DNA of 64,000 nt from Mycobacterium sp. 852002-50816_SCH5313054-b (lineage in GTDB: Bacteria > Actinomycetota > Actinomycetes > Mycobacteriales > Mycobacteriaceae), in the NCBI RefSeq assembly GCF_001667185.1, contig NZ_LZIC01000031.1, positions 1 to 64,000 of the forward strand, given 5' to 3'. Both the position numbers and the translations under genes were made by a program. Under the pieces are notes generated by a model. That model had not been told where the DNA came from. It did not search any database and saw only the letters and a program-made list of their open reading frames with translations. Shown here piece by piece: positions 34,379-44,627 of this stretch. The stretch's first letter is position 1. The number at the start of each line of letters is the position of its first letter.

Positions 34379-34393
34379 GTTGACGTTGTCAAC
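34379..34393. promoter_or_regulatory. TetR operator, copy 2
   Basis: GTTGACGTTGTCAAC has the same arms as copy 1. The centres are 31 bp apart, three helical turns, so two dimers would bind the same DNA face. This copy covers the expected transcription start of the SDR gene. Confidence 0.75.
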
Positions 34394-34424
34394 TCAACGT
34401 ATCGACCCCACGAGGGAGATGGTC

Positions 34425-35294
34425 ATGACTGCTTCGAACGACCCCGAACCGCGCGAGCTCATCGTCGTCACCGGCGCCTCGACCGGCATGGGGGCGGCCA
34501 CCGCGCGGGCGCTGGCGCGCCAGGGATTCCACGTGCTGGCCGGTGTCCGTCGTGAGGTCGACGCGGATGCGGTGCGGGCCGAGGGGATCGAGCCCCACAT
34601 CCTCGACATCACCGCGGAATCCGACGTTGCGGCCATCGCCGACCGCGTCGCCCGCGATCCGATGCGCCGGCCGCTGCGCGCGCTGATCAACAACGCCGGG
34701 ATCGCCGTCAACGCGCCCGTCGAGACGCTGCCCCTGGACGAATGGCGCCGGCAATTCGAGGTCAATCTGTTCGGTCACATCGCGATGGCGCAGGCGTTGT
34801 TGCCGGCCCTGCTGCAAAGCTCCGGCACCGTCGTCAACATCAGCTCCGTCGGTGGCAGGGTGGCGCTGTCGACCTATGGCGCCTACGCGGGTTCGAAGTT
34901 CGCGCTGGAGGCCGTCAGCGATGCCATGCGCCGCGAGGTCGCGGAGTTCGGGGTCAAGGTCGTCGTCGTCGAACCCGGCGGGGTGAAGACGGAGATCACG
35001 GAGCGCGGAATCGCCACCGCCGATCGACTGAGCGCCGGAATGACCGCCGACCAACTCCACCGGTATGGCGACCTGGCGGAGGCCGTCAAGGCGCAAGCCC
35101 GATCGTTCACCGCGGGGGGTGTGACGGCCGAGCGCGCCGCGAGGGTGATCGCCAAGGCCGCCACGGCATCTCGGCCCCGCACCCGCTACACCATCGGGCG
35201 TGACGCCGCCGTCCTGGTCCGGGTCGCCCGCGTGGTGTCCGACCGGCTGCTCGATCGCATGCTGCGCCTCAACCTTCGGCCGCACTACGCGTGA
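34425..35294 (+). CDS. Short-chain dehydrogenase/reductase under TetR control
   Basis: A 289-residue classical SDR: VVTGASTGMGAATARALARQG binds the cofactor, NNAGIAV is conserved, and YGAYAGSKFALEAVSDAMR holds the active-site Tyr and Lys. The C-terminal extension (after ~residue 190) is like that of retinol/steroid-type SDRs of mycobacteria. The ATG at 34425 has GAGGGAG six bases upstream. The gene is preceded by the twin TetR operators. Substrate unknown. Its 3' end overlaps the convergent hydrolase gene by 10 bp. Confidence 0.87.
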   Translation: MTASNDPEPRELIVVTGASTGMGAATARALARQGFHVLAGVRREVDADAVRAEGIEPHILDITAESDVAAIADRVARDPMRRPLRALINNAGIAVNAPVETLPLDEWRRQFEVNLFGHIAMAQALLPALLQSSGTVVNISSVGGRVALSTYGAYAGSKFALEAVSDAMRREVAEFGVKVVVVEPGGVKTEITERGIATADRLSAGMTADQLHRYGDLAEAVKAQARSFTAGGVTAERAARVIAKAATASRPRTRYTIGRDAAVLVRVARVVSDRLLDRMLRLNLRPHYA

Positions 35295-36711
35295 GCGCCG
35301 GCGCGGGGATACGTCGCGGCGGCGAGTTCGAGGATCTCGGCGCGGTCGGCCGGCAGGATGAATCCCGATCCGATCGCCCTGTCCAGCGCCGCCGTGAAGG
35401 CGTCGAGGTACTGCTCGGCCCCAGCCGGATAGAGCCGGTGTAACGTCGCGGCGTCGAACGGCTCGCCGGAGCCGAAGATCGCGGCCATCAGGCTCTCCTC
35501 GCCGGCCCCTGAGCTGGGCAGGCCGGATGTCCGGGCGATCGGCACGTCCACCCAGGGGGTCCGGATGCCGCCCCGGGCGAGGCCGTTGGCGTCCGGCACG
35601 GCCCGTGGCGGGTCGCCGTCGCGCACCTCGATCGGCGGGGCGGCCGGCGCCGGCTCGCCGGTTCGCACCCAGGCGTGCAGGGCCGCGATCGCCGCCTGCA
35701 CCACGTAATGGTGCTGCGGCGCGAAGTTGATGTAATGCCCCAGCTGCTGGCCCATCAGCATCCGTGTCGGCGCGTAGGCCGCCACCACGGCATCCAGCGG
35801 CGCCGAGCCGTCGTCGATGGGCGCCACCTGGATCGTGTAGTTGTCGGCGTGTGCGGCGCCGGCGATCTCCCAGACCCGCAGCCATTGATCGTCGGGTTGC
35901 CTCGCGAGGTAGTAGCCGTGCCGGGGGCCGCCGAGCAGATCGGTCTCGGTGATGATCGCGAGCAGCGGGACGCGCAGGTCGGTGCGGAACGCGACCGCGT
36001 CCGGCGAGCCGGCCTGCGATTCGTCGAAGATCGACGCGCCGTCCAGCGGTGCCGCCGACGCGAACCGGGAATGCACCAAAAAGCCGTCGTAGCTTCGGGC
36101 GAGCGGGGCGACGGCGTTGACGTAGGTGGTCAGGAACATCGCGGATTGCGACTCGCCCACGGCGATCACGTGGCGCACGCTCAGATCGCCCAGCGCGCCG
36201 TTGCGGACCAGCTCGCCCGCCCGGGAAAAGATGTCGTAGGAGAACTCGTCGCCGGGGTGGTGCAGGGCCGCGTACCGCGCCGGGTCCTGGCTCTTCAGGG
36301 ACATGTCGAAGCCGAGCATGCTGGCGCCGCCGCTCTCCACCCCCACCCGCTGGGCCGAGACCGCCACGTAGGCGTAGCCCGCGCGAACGATCTCGCGATG
36401 GGCCATCATCCACACGGCCGGGGCGTCGATGCCGCCACTGACATTGAGCCATTCGACGAGCACGGTGCCATTGAACTGCGCCCGATCGGCGGGGGTCAGC
36501 GCCACGATCCGCGTCGTGTATTCGGCGGTGCCGCTGGGCGTTACGCCCCACTGGCCGTCGGCACCCAGCTCGGCGGTGGGCGCGTAGGACGAGGCCGTGC
36601 CGGACACGAAGTATTCCTCGGCGACGTAGCCGACGGCTTCGATGTCGAAGGCGCCCAGCAACAGCAGCGGTTTGCCGGGCGCGGGCGCGACGAGCGGCGG
36701 ATTCGGTGTCG

Positions 36712-36715
<4 letters not shown>
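35285..36715 (-). CDS. Alpha/beta-hydrolase domain protein (PF20091-like)
   Basis: A 476-residue hydrolase. VGYVAEEYFVSGTASSY at the N-terminus and VIAVGESQSAMFLTTYVNAV at the nucleophile elbow (Ser in GESQS) are typical of the large alpha/beta-hydrolase-domain family that is common in environmental actinobacteria. The frame stays open far upstream, but the GTG (VTTPNPPLVA) that overlaps the sigG stop is the reasonable start. No signal peptide. It is probably co-transcribed with sigG. Substrate unknown; not next to sigG in the M. tuberculosis order I recall. Confidence 0.75.
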
Positions 36716-38612
<1,897 letters not shown>

Positions 38613-38650
38613 GCGGCCGTCGGCGGACTGTCGTCTCGTTGCGTTAGTTT

Positions 38651-38767
38651 GGCGCACATGACCCGCGCCGCGACGATGCAGAGCGGAGCGATGAGGAGGA
38701 GTGGCGCACATGACCCGCGCCGCGACGATGCAGAGCGGAGCGATGAGGAGGAGTGGCGCACATGACC
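38651..38767 (+). repeat. MIRU-like tandem repeat, 52-bp unit
   Basis: Two identical 52-bp units (38651-38702 and 38703-38754) are followed by the first 13 bp of a third. The core CGACGATGCAGAGCGGAGCG, then ATGAGGAGGAGTGGCGCACATGA, closely resembles the mycobacterial interspersed repetitive unit as I remember it. It ends in an ATG start codon with GAGGAG upstream, so each unit carries a ribosome-binding site plus start, and the last one supplies those of the Rv0184-like gene. Unit length is not a multiple of three. Confidence 0.85.
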
Positions 38768-39511
38768 GACGACAAAATGCTGGCTCGCATCGCCGCGCTG
38801 TTGCGTCAGGCCGAGGGCACCGACAACTCGCACGAGGCGGACGCCTTCATGAGCGCCGCCCAGCGGTTGGCGACGGCGGCGTCCATCGACATGGCGGTGG
38901 CGCGGTCCCATGCGGCCAAGCGGTCGCCGGTGCAGGCCCCGACGCAGCGGACCATCACCATCGGCGCGGCCGGCACCCGGGGGCTGCGGACCTATGTGCA
39001 GCTTTTCGTGGTGATCGCGGCCGCCAACGAGGTGCGCTGCGACGTGGCGTCGAACTCGACGTTCGTCTACGCGTACGGGTTCGCCGAGGACATCGACGCG
39101 ACGCACGCCCTCTACGCCAGCCTGGTAGTCCAGATGGTGCGGGCGTCGGACGCCTACCTCGCCTCCGGGGCGCATCGGCCCACGCCGACGATCACCGCGC
39201 GCCTCAACTTCCAGCTCGCGTTCGGGGCCCGGGTGGGGAAGCGCCTGGCCGAGGCCCGCGCGGAGGCCACCCGCGAGGCCACCAAGGACCGCCGCCGCCC
39301 GCCCGGCACCGCTATCGCCCTGCGGAACAAGGAACTTGAGCTGCGAGACTTCTACCGCGGCGCGTCGAAGGCGCGCGGCACCTACCAAGTCAGTCGCGCG
39401 ACGGCGGGGTATTCGTCGGCGGCGCGCCGCGCGGGGGACCGGGCCGGCCGGCGGGCGCGGCTCGGGAACAGCCCCGAACTGCCCGGAGCGCGGAGCGCAC
39501 TGCGCCAGTGA
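38762..39511 (+). CDS. DUF2786 protein (Rv0184-like)
   Basis: A 249-residue protein, the same length as I recall for Rv0184. The N-terminal KMLARIAALLRQAEGTDNSHEADAFMSAAQRLA is the DUF2786 signature, followed by a larger domain of unknown function. The ATG is provided by the MIRU-like repeat, with GAGGAG upstream; a GTG nine bases earlier is in frame. First gene of a three-gene run with the HExxH protein gene and bglS, joined by 4-bp overlaps. Function unknown. Confidence 0.85.
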   Translation: MTDDKMLARIAALLRQAEGTDNSHEADAFMSAAQRLATAASIDMAVARSHAAKRSPVQAPTQRTITIGAAGTRGLRTYVQLFVVIAAANEVRCDVASNSTFVYAYGFAEDIDATHALYASLVVQMVRASDAYLASGAHRPTPTITARLNFQLAFGARVGKRLAEARAEATREATKDRRRPPGTAIALRNKELELRDFYRGASKARGTYQVSRATAGYSSAARRAGDRAGRRARLGNSPELPGARSALRQ

Positions 39512-40008
39512 CGGCGGCCCGCGATGCGCAGCGCGCCAAGGTGTATGCGGCCGAGGACTTCGTCCGCACGTTGTTCGACCGCGCCGCCGAGCACGGATCG
39601 CCCGCCGTCGAGTTCTTCGGCACCCGGTTGACACTGCCGCCGGAGGGGCGCTTCGGGTCGGTAGTCTCCGTGCAGCGCTACGTCGACGACGTGCTCGCGC
39701 TGCCGTCGGTCCGGGGACGCTGGCCGGACGTCTCGCCGCTGCGGGTGCGGCCGCGCCGCGCCGCCACCGCGGCGCACTACGAAAACCGGGACGGTGCGGG
39801 CACTATCGCGGTTCCCGACCGCGACACCGCCGACTGGGCGCTGCGCGAGCTGGTGGTGCTGCACGAGGTGGCGCATCATCTGTGCCGGGCCGAGCCGCCG
39901 CACGGCCCGGAGTTCGTCGCGACGATCTGCGAATTGGCGGAGCTGGTGATGGGACCGGAACTCGGGCACGTGCTGCGCGTCGTGTATGCCAAAGAGGGTG
40001 TGCGGTGA
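39508..40008 (+). CDS. Putative metallopeptidase-like protein with HExxH (Rv0185-like)
   Basis: A 166-residue protein. VVLHEVAHHLCRAEPPHGPEF contains an HExxH zinc motif with a possible third ligand further on, as in small zincin-like families (TIGR04338 type). The role is not known. GTG start overlapping the preceding stop, and its stop overlaps the GTG of bglS, so all three proteins are made together. Confidence 0.8.
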   Translation: MTAARDAQRAKVYAAEDFVRTLFDRAAEHGSPAVEFFGTRLTLPPEGRFGSVVSVQRYVDDVLALPSVRGRWPDVSPLRVRPRRAATAAHYENRDGAGTIAVPDRDTADWALRELVVLHEVAHHLCRAEPPHGPEFVATICELAELVMGPELGHVLRVVYAKEGVR

Positions 40009-42122
40009 TCGATCCCGACGCTCGGGCCCGCGAGGTCGAGGCCCAGATGACCGACGACGAGCGGTTCTCGCTGTTGGTCGGGGTCATGGGCGCCGGGGAA
40101 CTGTGGCCGCTGCGGGACGAACGCATCCCGCCGGGGGTCCCGATGAGCGCGGGGTACGTGCCCGGGATACCGCGACTCGGTGTCCCGGCGCTGTCGATGA
40201 GCGACGCCGGGCTCGGCGTCACCAACCCCGGCTATCGTCCGGGTGACACGGCCACCGCCTTACCCGCCGGGCTGGCGCTGGCCGCCAGTTTCGATCCCGC
40301 GCTGGCGCGCGCCGCCGGCGGCCTGATCGGCCGGGAGGCCCGCAGCCGCGGATTCAACGTGCAGCTCGCCGGCGCCATGAACCTCGCACGCGATCCCCGC
40401 AACGGCCGCAATTTCGAATACGTCTCCGAGGACCCGCTTTTGACGGCGACGATAGCCGCCGAATCGGTCAACGGGATCCAGCACGAGGGCGTCATCTCGA
40501 CGGTCAAGCACTACTCGCTGAACGGCAACGAGACCAACCGGCACTTTCTGGATGCGGTCATCGACCCCGACGCGCACCGCGAATCCGACCTGCTGGCCTT
40601 CGAGATGGCCATCGAGCGCTCGCAGCCCGGCGCCGTGATGGCCGCCTACAACAAAATCAACGGCGACTACGCCGCCGCAAACGACGTCCTGATCAACCAG
40701 GTGCTGAAAGGCGCCTGGGGATACCGCGGTTGGGTCATGTCCGATTGGGGCGGTACGCCGAGCTGGGAGTGCGCGCTCGCCGGGCTCGATCAGGAGTGCG
40801 GCGCGCAGATCGACGCGTTGTTGTGGCAGTCGGAGGCGTTCGGGGATCCGCTGCGCGCCGCGTATGCCGAGGGCAGGCTGCCCAGGGAGCGCCTGTCGGA
40901 CATGGTTCGCCGGATCCTGCGGTCGATGTTCGCGGTCGGAGTCGATCGTTCCGACGCCGCACCCGCACCGGACATGGACGCGCACAACGAGATTGCGCTG
41001 CGGGTCGCCCGCGCGGGGATCGTGCTGTTGGCCAACCGCGGGGTGCTGCCGCTGGCGCCGGAGTCGAGGGCACGCATCGCCGTCATCGGTGGCCACGCGC
41101 ACCTGGGTGTCGTGGCCGGCTACGGCTCGGCCGCCGTCGTCCCACCCGGCGGGTACGCCGCGGTGGTGCCGATCGGCGGCACCGGCCTGGAGGCCGGGTT
41201 GCGCAACCTGTACCTGCTGCCGTCGAGCCCGCTGAGCGAGCTGCGAAAGCGGCTGCCCCAGGCGCAGATCGAGTTCGATCCCGGCCTCAGCCCCGCGGAG
41301 GCGGCGACGGCGGCGCGACGGGCCGACGCCGCGATCGTGTTCGCGGTCCGCGCCGAAGGCGAGGGCTTCGACGGCGCCGACCTGTCGCTGCCGTGGGGCC
41401 AGGACGCGACGATCGCCGCGGTGTCGGCCGCCAACCCGAACACGGTCGTGGTGCTGGAGACCGGCAACCCGGTGACGATGCCCTGGCGCGACTCGGTGAA
41501 CGCCATCGTGCAGGCCTGGTACCCGGGCCAGGACGGTGGCCGGGCGATCGCGGAAGTCCTTGCCGGGCTGGTGAATCCGTCAGGCCGGCTGCCGATCACC
41601 TTCCCCGCCGACCTCGCCCAGACGCCGCGCCCGGAGCTGCCCGATCCCGGTGCGCCGTGGGGAACGCCGACCACCATCGACTATTTCGAAGGGGCCGATG
41701 TCGGCTACCGCTGGTTCGCCAAACGCGGACTGGCACCGATGTTCGCGTTCGGCCATGGCTTGTCCTACACCAGGTTTGAGTATGGCGACCTGGTGGTCGG
41801 CGGCGGGGACACGATCAGCGCCAGTTTCAGCGTCGCCAACGTCGGCGACCGCGGAGGGGCCGACGTCCCGCAGCTCTACCTGACCGCGGCCCCCGGCGAG
41901 CGATGCCTGCGGCTGCTGGGATTCGAGCGGGTGGAGCTCGAGCCGGGCGCGACCCGCCGGGTGAGCATCGAGGCCGACGCGCGCCTGCTCGCCCATTACG
42001 ACGGTGGCGCGCGGGCCTGGCGCATCGCGCCGGGCGGTTACACCGTGGCGGTGGGCGCGTCGGCCGGCGCGCTCCACCTGGCGGGCGCGGTGGAACTGGC
42101 CGGCCGTGCGTTCGGGCGCTGA
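40005..42122 (+). CDS. bglS: Glycoside hydrolase family 3, beta-glucosidase BglS
   Basis: A 705-residue GH3 enzyme (M. tuberculosis BglS is 691 aa, from memory). The N-terminal TIM barrel has GAMNLARDPRNGRNFEYVSEDPLL and the KHYSLNGNETNR substrate motif; the nucleophile is the Asp in VMSDWGG (about residue 246). The second domain is present (LPWGQDATIAAVSAANPNTVVVLETGNPV), and a C-terminal fibronectin-III-like domain follows (LLGFERVELEPGATRRVSIEAD). No signal peptide, so it is probably cytoplasmic. GTG start overlapping the previous gene; the longer open frame upstream is a shadow. Confidence 0.93.
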   Translation: MIDPDARAREVEAQMTDDERFSLLVGVMGAGELWPLRDERIPPGVPMSAGYVPGIPRLGVPALSMSDAGLGVTNPGYRPGDTATALPAGLALAASFDPALARAAGGLIGREARSRGFNVQLAGAMNLARDPRNGRNFEYVSEDPLLTATIAAESVNGIQHEGVISTVKHYSLNGNETNRHFLDAVIDPDAHRESDLLAFEMAIERSQPGAVMAAYNKINGDYAAANDVLINQVLKGAWGYRGWVMSDWGGTPSWECALAGLDQECGAQIDALLWQSEAFGDPLRAAYAEGRLPRERLSDMVRRILRSMFAVGVDRSDAAPAPDMDAHNEIALRVARAGIVLLANRGVLPLAPESRARIAVIGGHAHLGVVAGYGSAAVVPPGGYAAVVPIGGTGLEAGLRNLYLLPSSPLSELRKRLPQAQIEFDPGLSPAEAATAARRADAAIVFAVRAEGEGFDGADLSLPWGQDATIAAVSAANPNTVVVLETGNPVTMPWRDSVNAIVQAWYPGQDGGRAIAEVLAGLVNPSGRLPITFPADLAQTPRPELPDPGAPWGTPTTIDYFEGADVGYRWFAKRGLAPMFAFGHGLSYTRFEYGDLVVGGGDTISASFSVANVGDRGGADVPQLYLTAAPGERCLRLLGFERVELEPGATRRVSIEADARLLAHYDGGARAWRIAPGGYTVAVGASAGALHLAGAVELAGRAFGR

Positions 42123-42166
42123 TTCGCGGTGCTCCGCCAGGCCCGGACGCACGACCGGCCCGACGG

Positions 42167-42313
42167 CTACTCGACCGGCGTCAGCTCGTCGCCGCAGGTG
42201 CAGCGGTACGGCTCGCCCGCGCCCGAGCAGTGGCAGGGAACCTCGATGCGAACGCGGCACCCGCAGCCCTCGTGGCCACAACTCAGCAGGGCTCCTGCCT
42301 CATAGGTTGCCAT
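42167..42313 (-). CDS. mymT: Copper metallothionein MymT
   Basis: A 48-residue protein in a gap with no other gene. The translation is [20 protein letters not shown]... ending [12 protein letters not shown]. It has seven cysteines ([17 protein letters not shown]), the same layout as M. tuberculosis MymT, which binds Cu(I) through a solvent-shielded core. ATG preceded by AAGGGG. The RicR box at 42358-42372 lies 45 bp upstream, with TATAGA next to it as a possible -10. Copper induction through RicR is known for the M. tuberculosis gene and fits the site seen here. Confidence 0.93.
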   Translation of the reverse strand: MATYEAGALLSCGHEGCGCRVRIEVPCHCSGAGEPYRCTCGDELTPVE

Positions 42314-42357
42314 TTCAATCCCCTTCTTTCTCGTCGTGGACTCGCGGGCTCACTCTA

Positions 42358-42372
42358 TACCCCATGGGGGTA
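42358..42372. promoter_or_regulatory. RicR (copper) operator between mymT and the methyltransferase gene
   Basis: TACCCCATGGGGGTA matches the RicR pattern TACCC-N5-GGGTA. It sits 45 bp before mymT (minus strand) and 50 bp before the methyltransferase gene (plus strand), so it may act on both. Confidence 0.85.
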
Positions 42373-42408
42373 TTCAGTAAATAGGTATTCGGGCGCGCGG
42401 CGCCCGGG

Positions 42409-42414
42409 TAGCGT
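42409..42414 (+). promoter_or_regulatory. Candidate -10 box (TAGCGT) of the methyltransferase gene
   Basis: TAGCGT ends seven bases before the ATG at 42422, with no ribosome-binding site, in keeping with a leaderless transcript. The -35 region would lie just downstream of the RicR box. Confidence 0.4.
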
Positions 42415-42421
42415 TGGCGAC

Positions 42422-43081
42422 ATGACGGCAGACCCGACCCCGCAAGACGTCGACGCATTCTTGGACAGCACGGTGGTGGGTGACGACCCGGCCCTGACCG
42501 CGGCGCTGCAGGCCAGCGATGCGGCCGGGCTGCCGCAGATCGCGGTCTCGGCGCAACAGGGCAAGTTCCTGTCGCTGCTCGCCGGTGCGATCGGGGCGCG
42601 CCGCATCCTCGAGATCGGCACCCTGGGGGGCTTCAGTACCATCTGGCTGGCGCGCGGCGCGGGGCCCGAAGGTCGTGTGGTGACGCTGGAATACGAGCCC
42701 AAACACGCCGAGGTCGCGCGGTCCAACCTGCAGCGCGCCGGGGTGGGCGACCGCGTCGAGGTGATCGTCGGCGCCGCGCTGGACACTTTGCCGACGCTGA
42801 ACGATGGCCTCTTCGACCTGGTGTTCATCGACGCCGACAAGGAGAACAACGCGGCCTATCTCGAGTGGGCGGTTCGGTTGGCTCGTCCCGGTTCGGTCAT
42901 CGTGGTGGACAACGTCATTCGTGAAGGACGGATCCTCGACACGGAGTCCGGCGATGCCAAACTACGGGCGACGCGCCAGACCTTGCAGGCGATGGGCGCG
43001 CACCCGCGGCTGGACACGGCCGTGATCCAGACCGTCGGGGCCAAGCAGTGGGACGGTTTTGCGCTCGCGGTGGTGCGCTGA
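42422..43081 (+). CDS. SAM-dependent O-methyltransferase (Rv0187-like)
   Basis: A 219-residue family 3 (caffeoyl-CoA/catechol type) O-methyltransferase. The SAM motif is RILEIGTLGGFSTIWLA, LEYEPKHAEVARSNL follows, and LVFIDADKENN holds the metal-binding acid. VVDNVIREGRI is the conserved end of the active site. Acts on hydroxyl groups of an unknown acceptor, with a divalent metal. It shares an upstream region with mymT, so copper control is possible. Confidence 0.88.
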   Translation: MTADPTPQDVDAFLDSTVVGDDPALTAALQASDAAGLPQIAVSAQQGKFLSLLAGAIGARRILEIGTLGGFSTIWLARGAGPEGRVVTLEYEPKHAEVARSNLQRAGVGDRVEVIVGAALDTLPTLNDGLFDLVFIDADKENNAAYLEWAVRLARPGSVIVVDNVIREGRILDTESGDAKLRATRQTLQAMGAHPRLDTAVIQTVGAKQWDGFALAVVR

Positions 43082-43086
43082 GGGCG

Positions 43087-44070
43087 TCAGTGCGGGGTGA
43101 GGTCCTTGACGGCCTGATCGGCGGAGGTGAGTTCGCTGATCCGCAAAGCGGTTTCGCCGGCGTACAAAGCGGCGCTGTCCAACCAGGCATCCGGCACCCC
43201 GGCCACGGGCGCCAACGGCGTGAAGAACGGACGGGCCGGCGACTGCAGGCGCATCAGCGCCCCCGCGTCGAAATAGCCCAGCACCGACAGCGGGCGGCTG
43301 GCCGCGTTGAGGGCGGCGGGCAGGGCTTTGGCCTTCCCGTCGTCGCCGCACCAGCGGCGGGTCGCCGCGTTGGGGATGACGCGGTGGCGCAGCGGCCAGC
43401 TCAGGCCGAAGAGGTTGGTCTCAATCGTCCTGTCCGCCTGCAGGATTCGCCGCTGATACTCCCGGCTCGCGTTGGCCTCGTGGGTCAACAGGAATCGCGT
43501 GCCGGCGATGACGCCGCTGGCGCCGCCATCCAGGGCGGCGCGGGTGTCGGCGGCGGTGGCGATGCCGCCGGCCACAAAGACCGGGCGATCGCCGGCCACC
43601 CCCAGGGCGTGGGGCAGGAAGTCCAGGGCCGGCATGGTTCCCACCAGGTGCCCGCCGGCCTGTCGTCCCTGCGCGATCAAACCGTCGGCGCCCCAGCTGA
43701 CCGCGGCGCGCGCCTGCGCCTCGGTGCCGACCATCACGAACACGAAGACTCCGGCGCCGCGCAGGTGCTCGACGAGCCCCCGCTTTTCGCCGAACGCCAA
43801 CACGACGGCGTCCACGCGCGAGTCGACGCAGACCGCCACGTGGTGGCGATGAACGAAGGGCATCAACAGGTTAACCGCGACGGCGCGCCCCGGTGCCCGG
43901 TCGCGCACCTGGTCGATCGACGCCCGCAGCTGGCGCGGGGTGGCGATGCCCAGGGTTCCCAGGCCGCCCGCGTTGGCGACCGCGGCCGCCAGCGGCGCGC
44001 CCGCCAGCCCGCCGCCCATTCCGGCCTGTCCCACCGGAACATCGAGCCGCAATCGGTCGGCGATGTCCAT
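43087..44070 (-). CDS. Nitronate monooxygenase (2-nitropropane dioxygenase) family protein
   Basis: A 327-residue FMN-dependent TIM-barrel protein. QAGMGGGLAGAPLAAAVANAGGLGTLG is the family N-terminus. AQGRQAGGHLVGT has the active-site histidine, and VAGGIATAADTRAALDGGASGVIAGTRFL binds the FMN phosphate. Members oxidise nitronates or act as enoyl reductases. Convergent with the methyltransferase gene (5-bp gap). I do not recall it between Rv0187 and Rv0188 in M. tuberculosis. Confidence 0.85.
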   Translation of the reverse strand: MDIADRLRLDVPVGQAGMGGGLAGAPLAAAVANAGGLGTLGIATPRQLRASIDQVRDRAPGRAVAVNLLMPFVHRHHVAVCVDSRVDAVVLAFGEKRGLVEHLRGAGVFVFVMVGTEAQARAAVSWGADGLIAQGRQAGGHLVGTMPALDFLPHALGVAGDRPVFVAGGIATAADTRAALDGGASGVIAGTRFLLTHEANASREYQRRILQADRTIETNLFGLSWPLRHRVIPNAATRRWCGDDGKAKALPAALNAASRPLSVLGYFDAGALMRLQSPARPFFTPLAPVAGVPDAWLDSAALYAGETALRISELTSADQAVKDLTPH

Positions 44071-44186
44071 GTCTTACGACGCTACGCGGTCTCTCGAATT
44101 GGTTCGTGATCGGGCGTAATCTTGACCACAGATGGATGGGTGCAGTGGAGCTCAAAAGGCTTGCTGCATAACAGAAAGGTCACAAA

Positions 44187-44627
44187 ATGAGTACGGTCCA
44201 TTCATCAATCGATCACCACCCCGATTTGTTGACCCTGCGGGCGAATTACGAGCGCGTCGCCGAGTCGACGAGCGCGCATGTCACCTTCGGCCTGGCCCTG
44301 CTGACGGGCCTGTACCTGGCCGCCTCACCGTGGATCGTCGGGTTCAGCGCGACGGCATCGCTTGCCACATCCGACCTCATCGTCGGGATCGCGGTGGCGT
44401 TCCTGGCGTACGGGTTTGCCACGGCGCTGGACCGCGCGCACGGCATGACGTGGACGCTGCCGGTGCTCGGCGTCTGGGTCATCGTGTCGCCGTGGATCCT
44501 GCCGGGCGTCGCGCTGACGGCGGGCATGCTGTGGTCGAATGTCGTCGCGGGCGCGTTGCTGACCGTCGTGGGTCTCAACGCCACCTACTTCGGCATGCGC
44601 ACGCGGGCCGCCGCCACGCGGGCTTAG
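44187..44627 (+). CDS. SPW-repeat membrane protein (Rv0188-like)
   Basis: A 146-residue membrane protein with four hydrophobic segments and two SPW motifs ([10 protein letters not shown] and [10 protein letters not shown]), the signature of the SPW-repeat family. Function unknown. The ATG is preceded by GAAAGG. Order before ilvD matches Rv0188. Its TAG overlaps the ilvD stop by 4 bp. Confidence 0.85.
   Translation: MSTVHSSIDHHPDLLTLRANYERVAESTSAHVTFGLALLTGLYLAASPWIVGFSATASLATSDLIVGIAVAFLAYGFATALDRAHGMTWTLPVLGVWVIVSPWILPGVALTAGMLWSNVVAGALLTVVGLNATYFGMRTRAAATRA

Noticed and set aside
34389..36551. Open frame of 720 codons opposite the SDR and in another frame of the hydrolase gene
   Set aside because: Composition is that of a frame shadow and it lacks motifs. 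Two recognisable genes cover the same DNA.
38651..38767. CRISPR-like repeat
   Set aside because: The units are directly adjacent with no spacers; a MIRU-like tandem repeat explains them.
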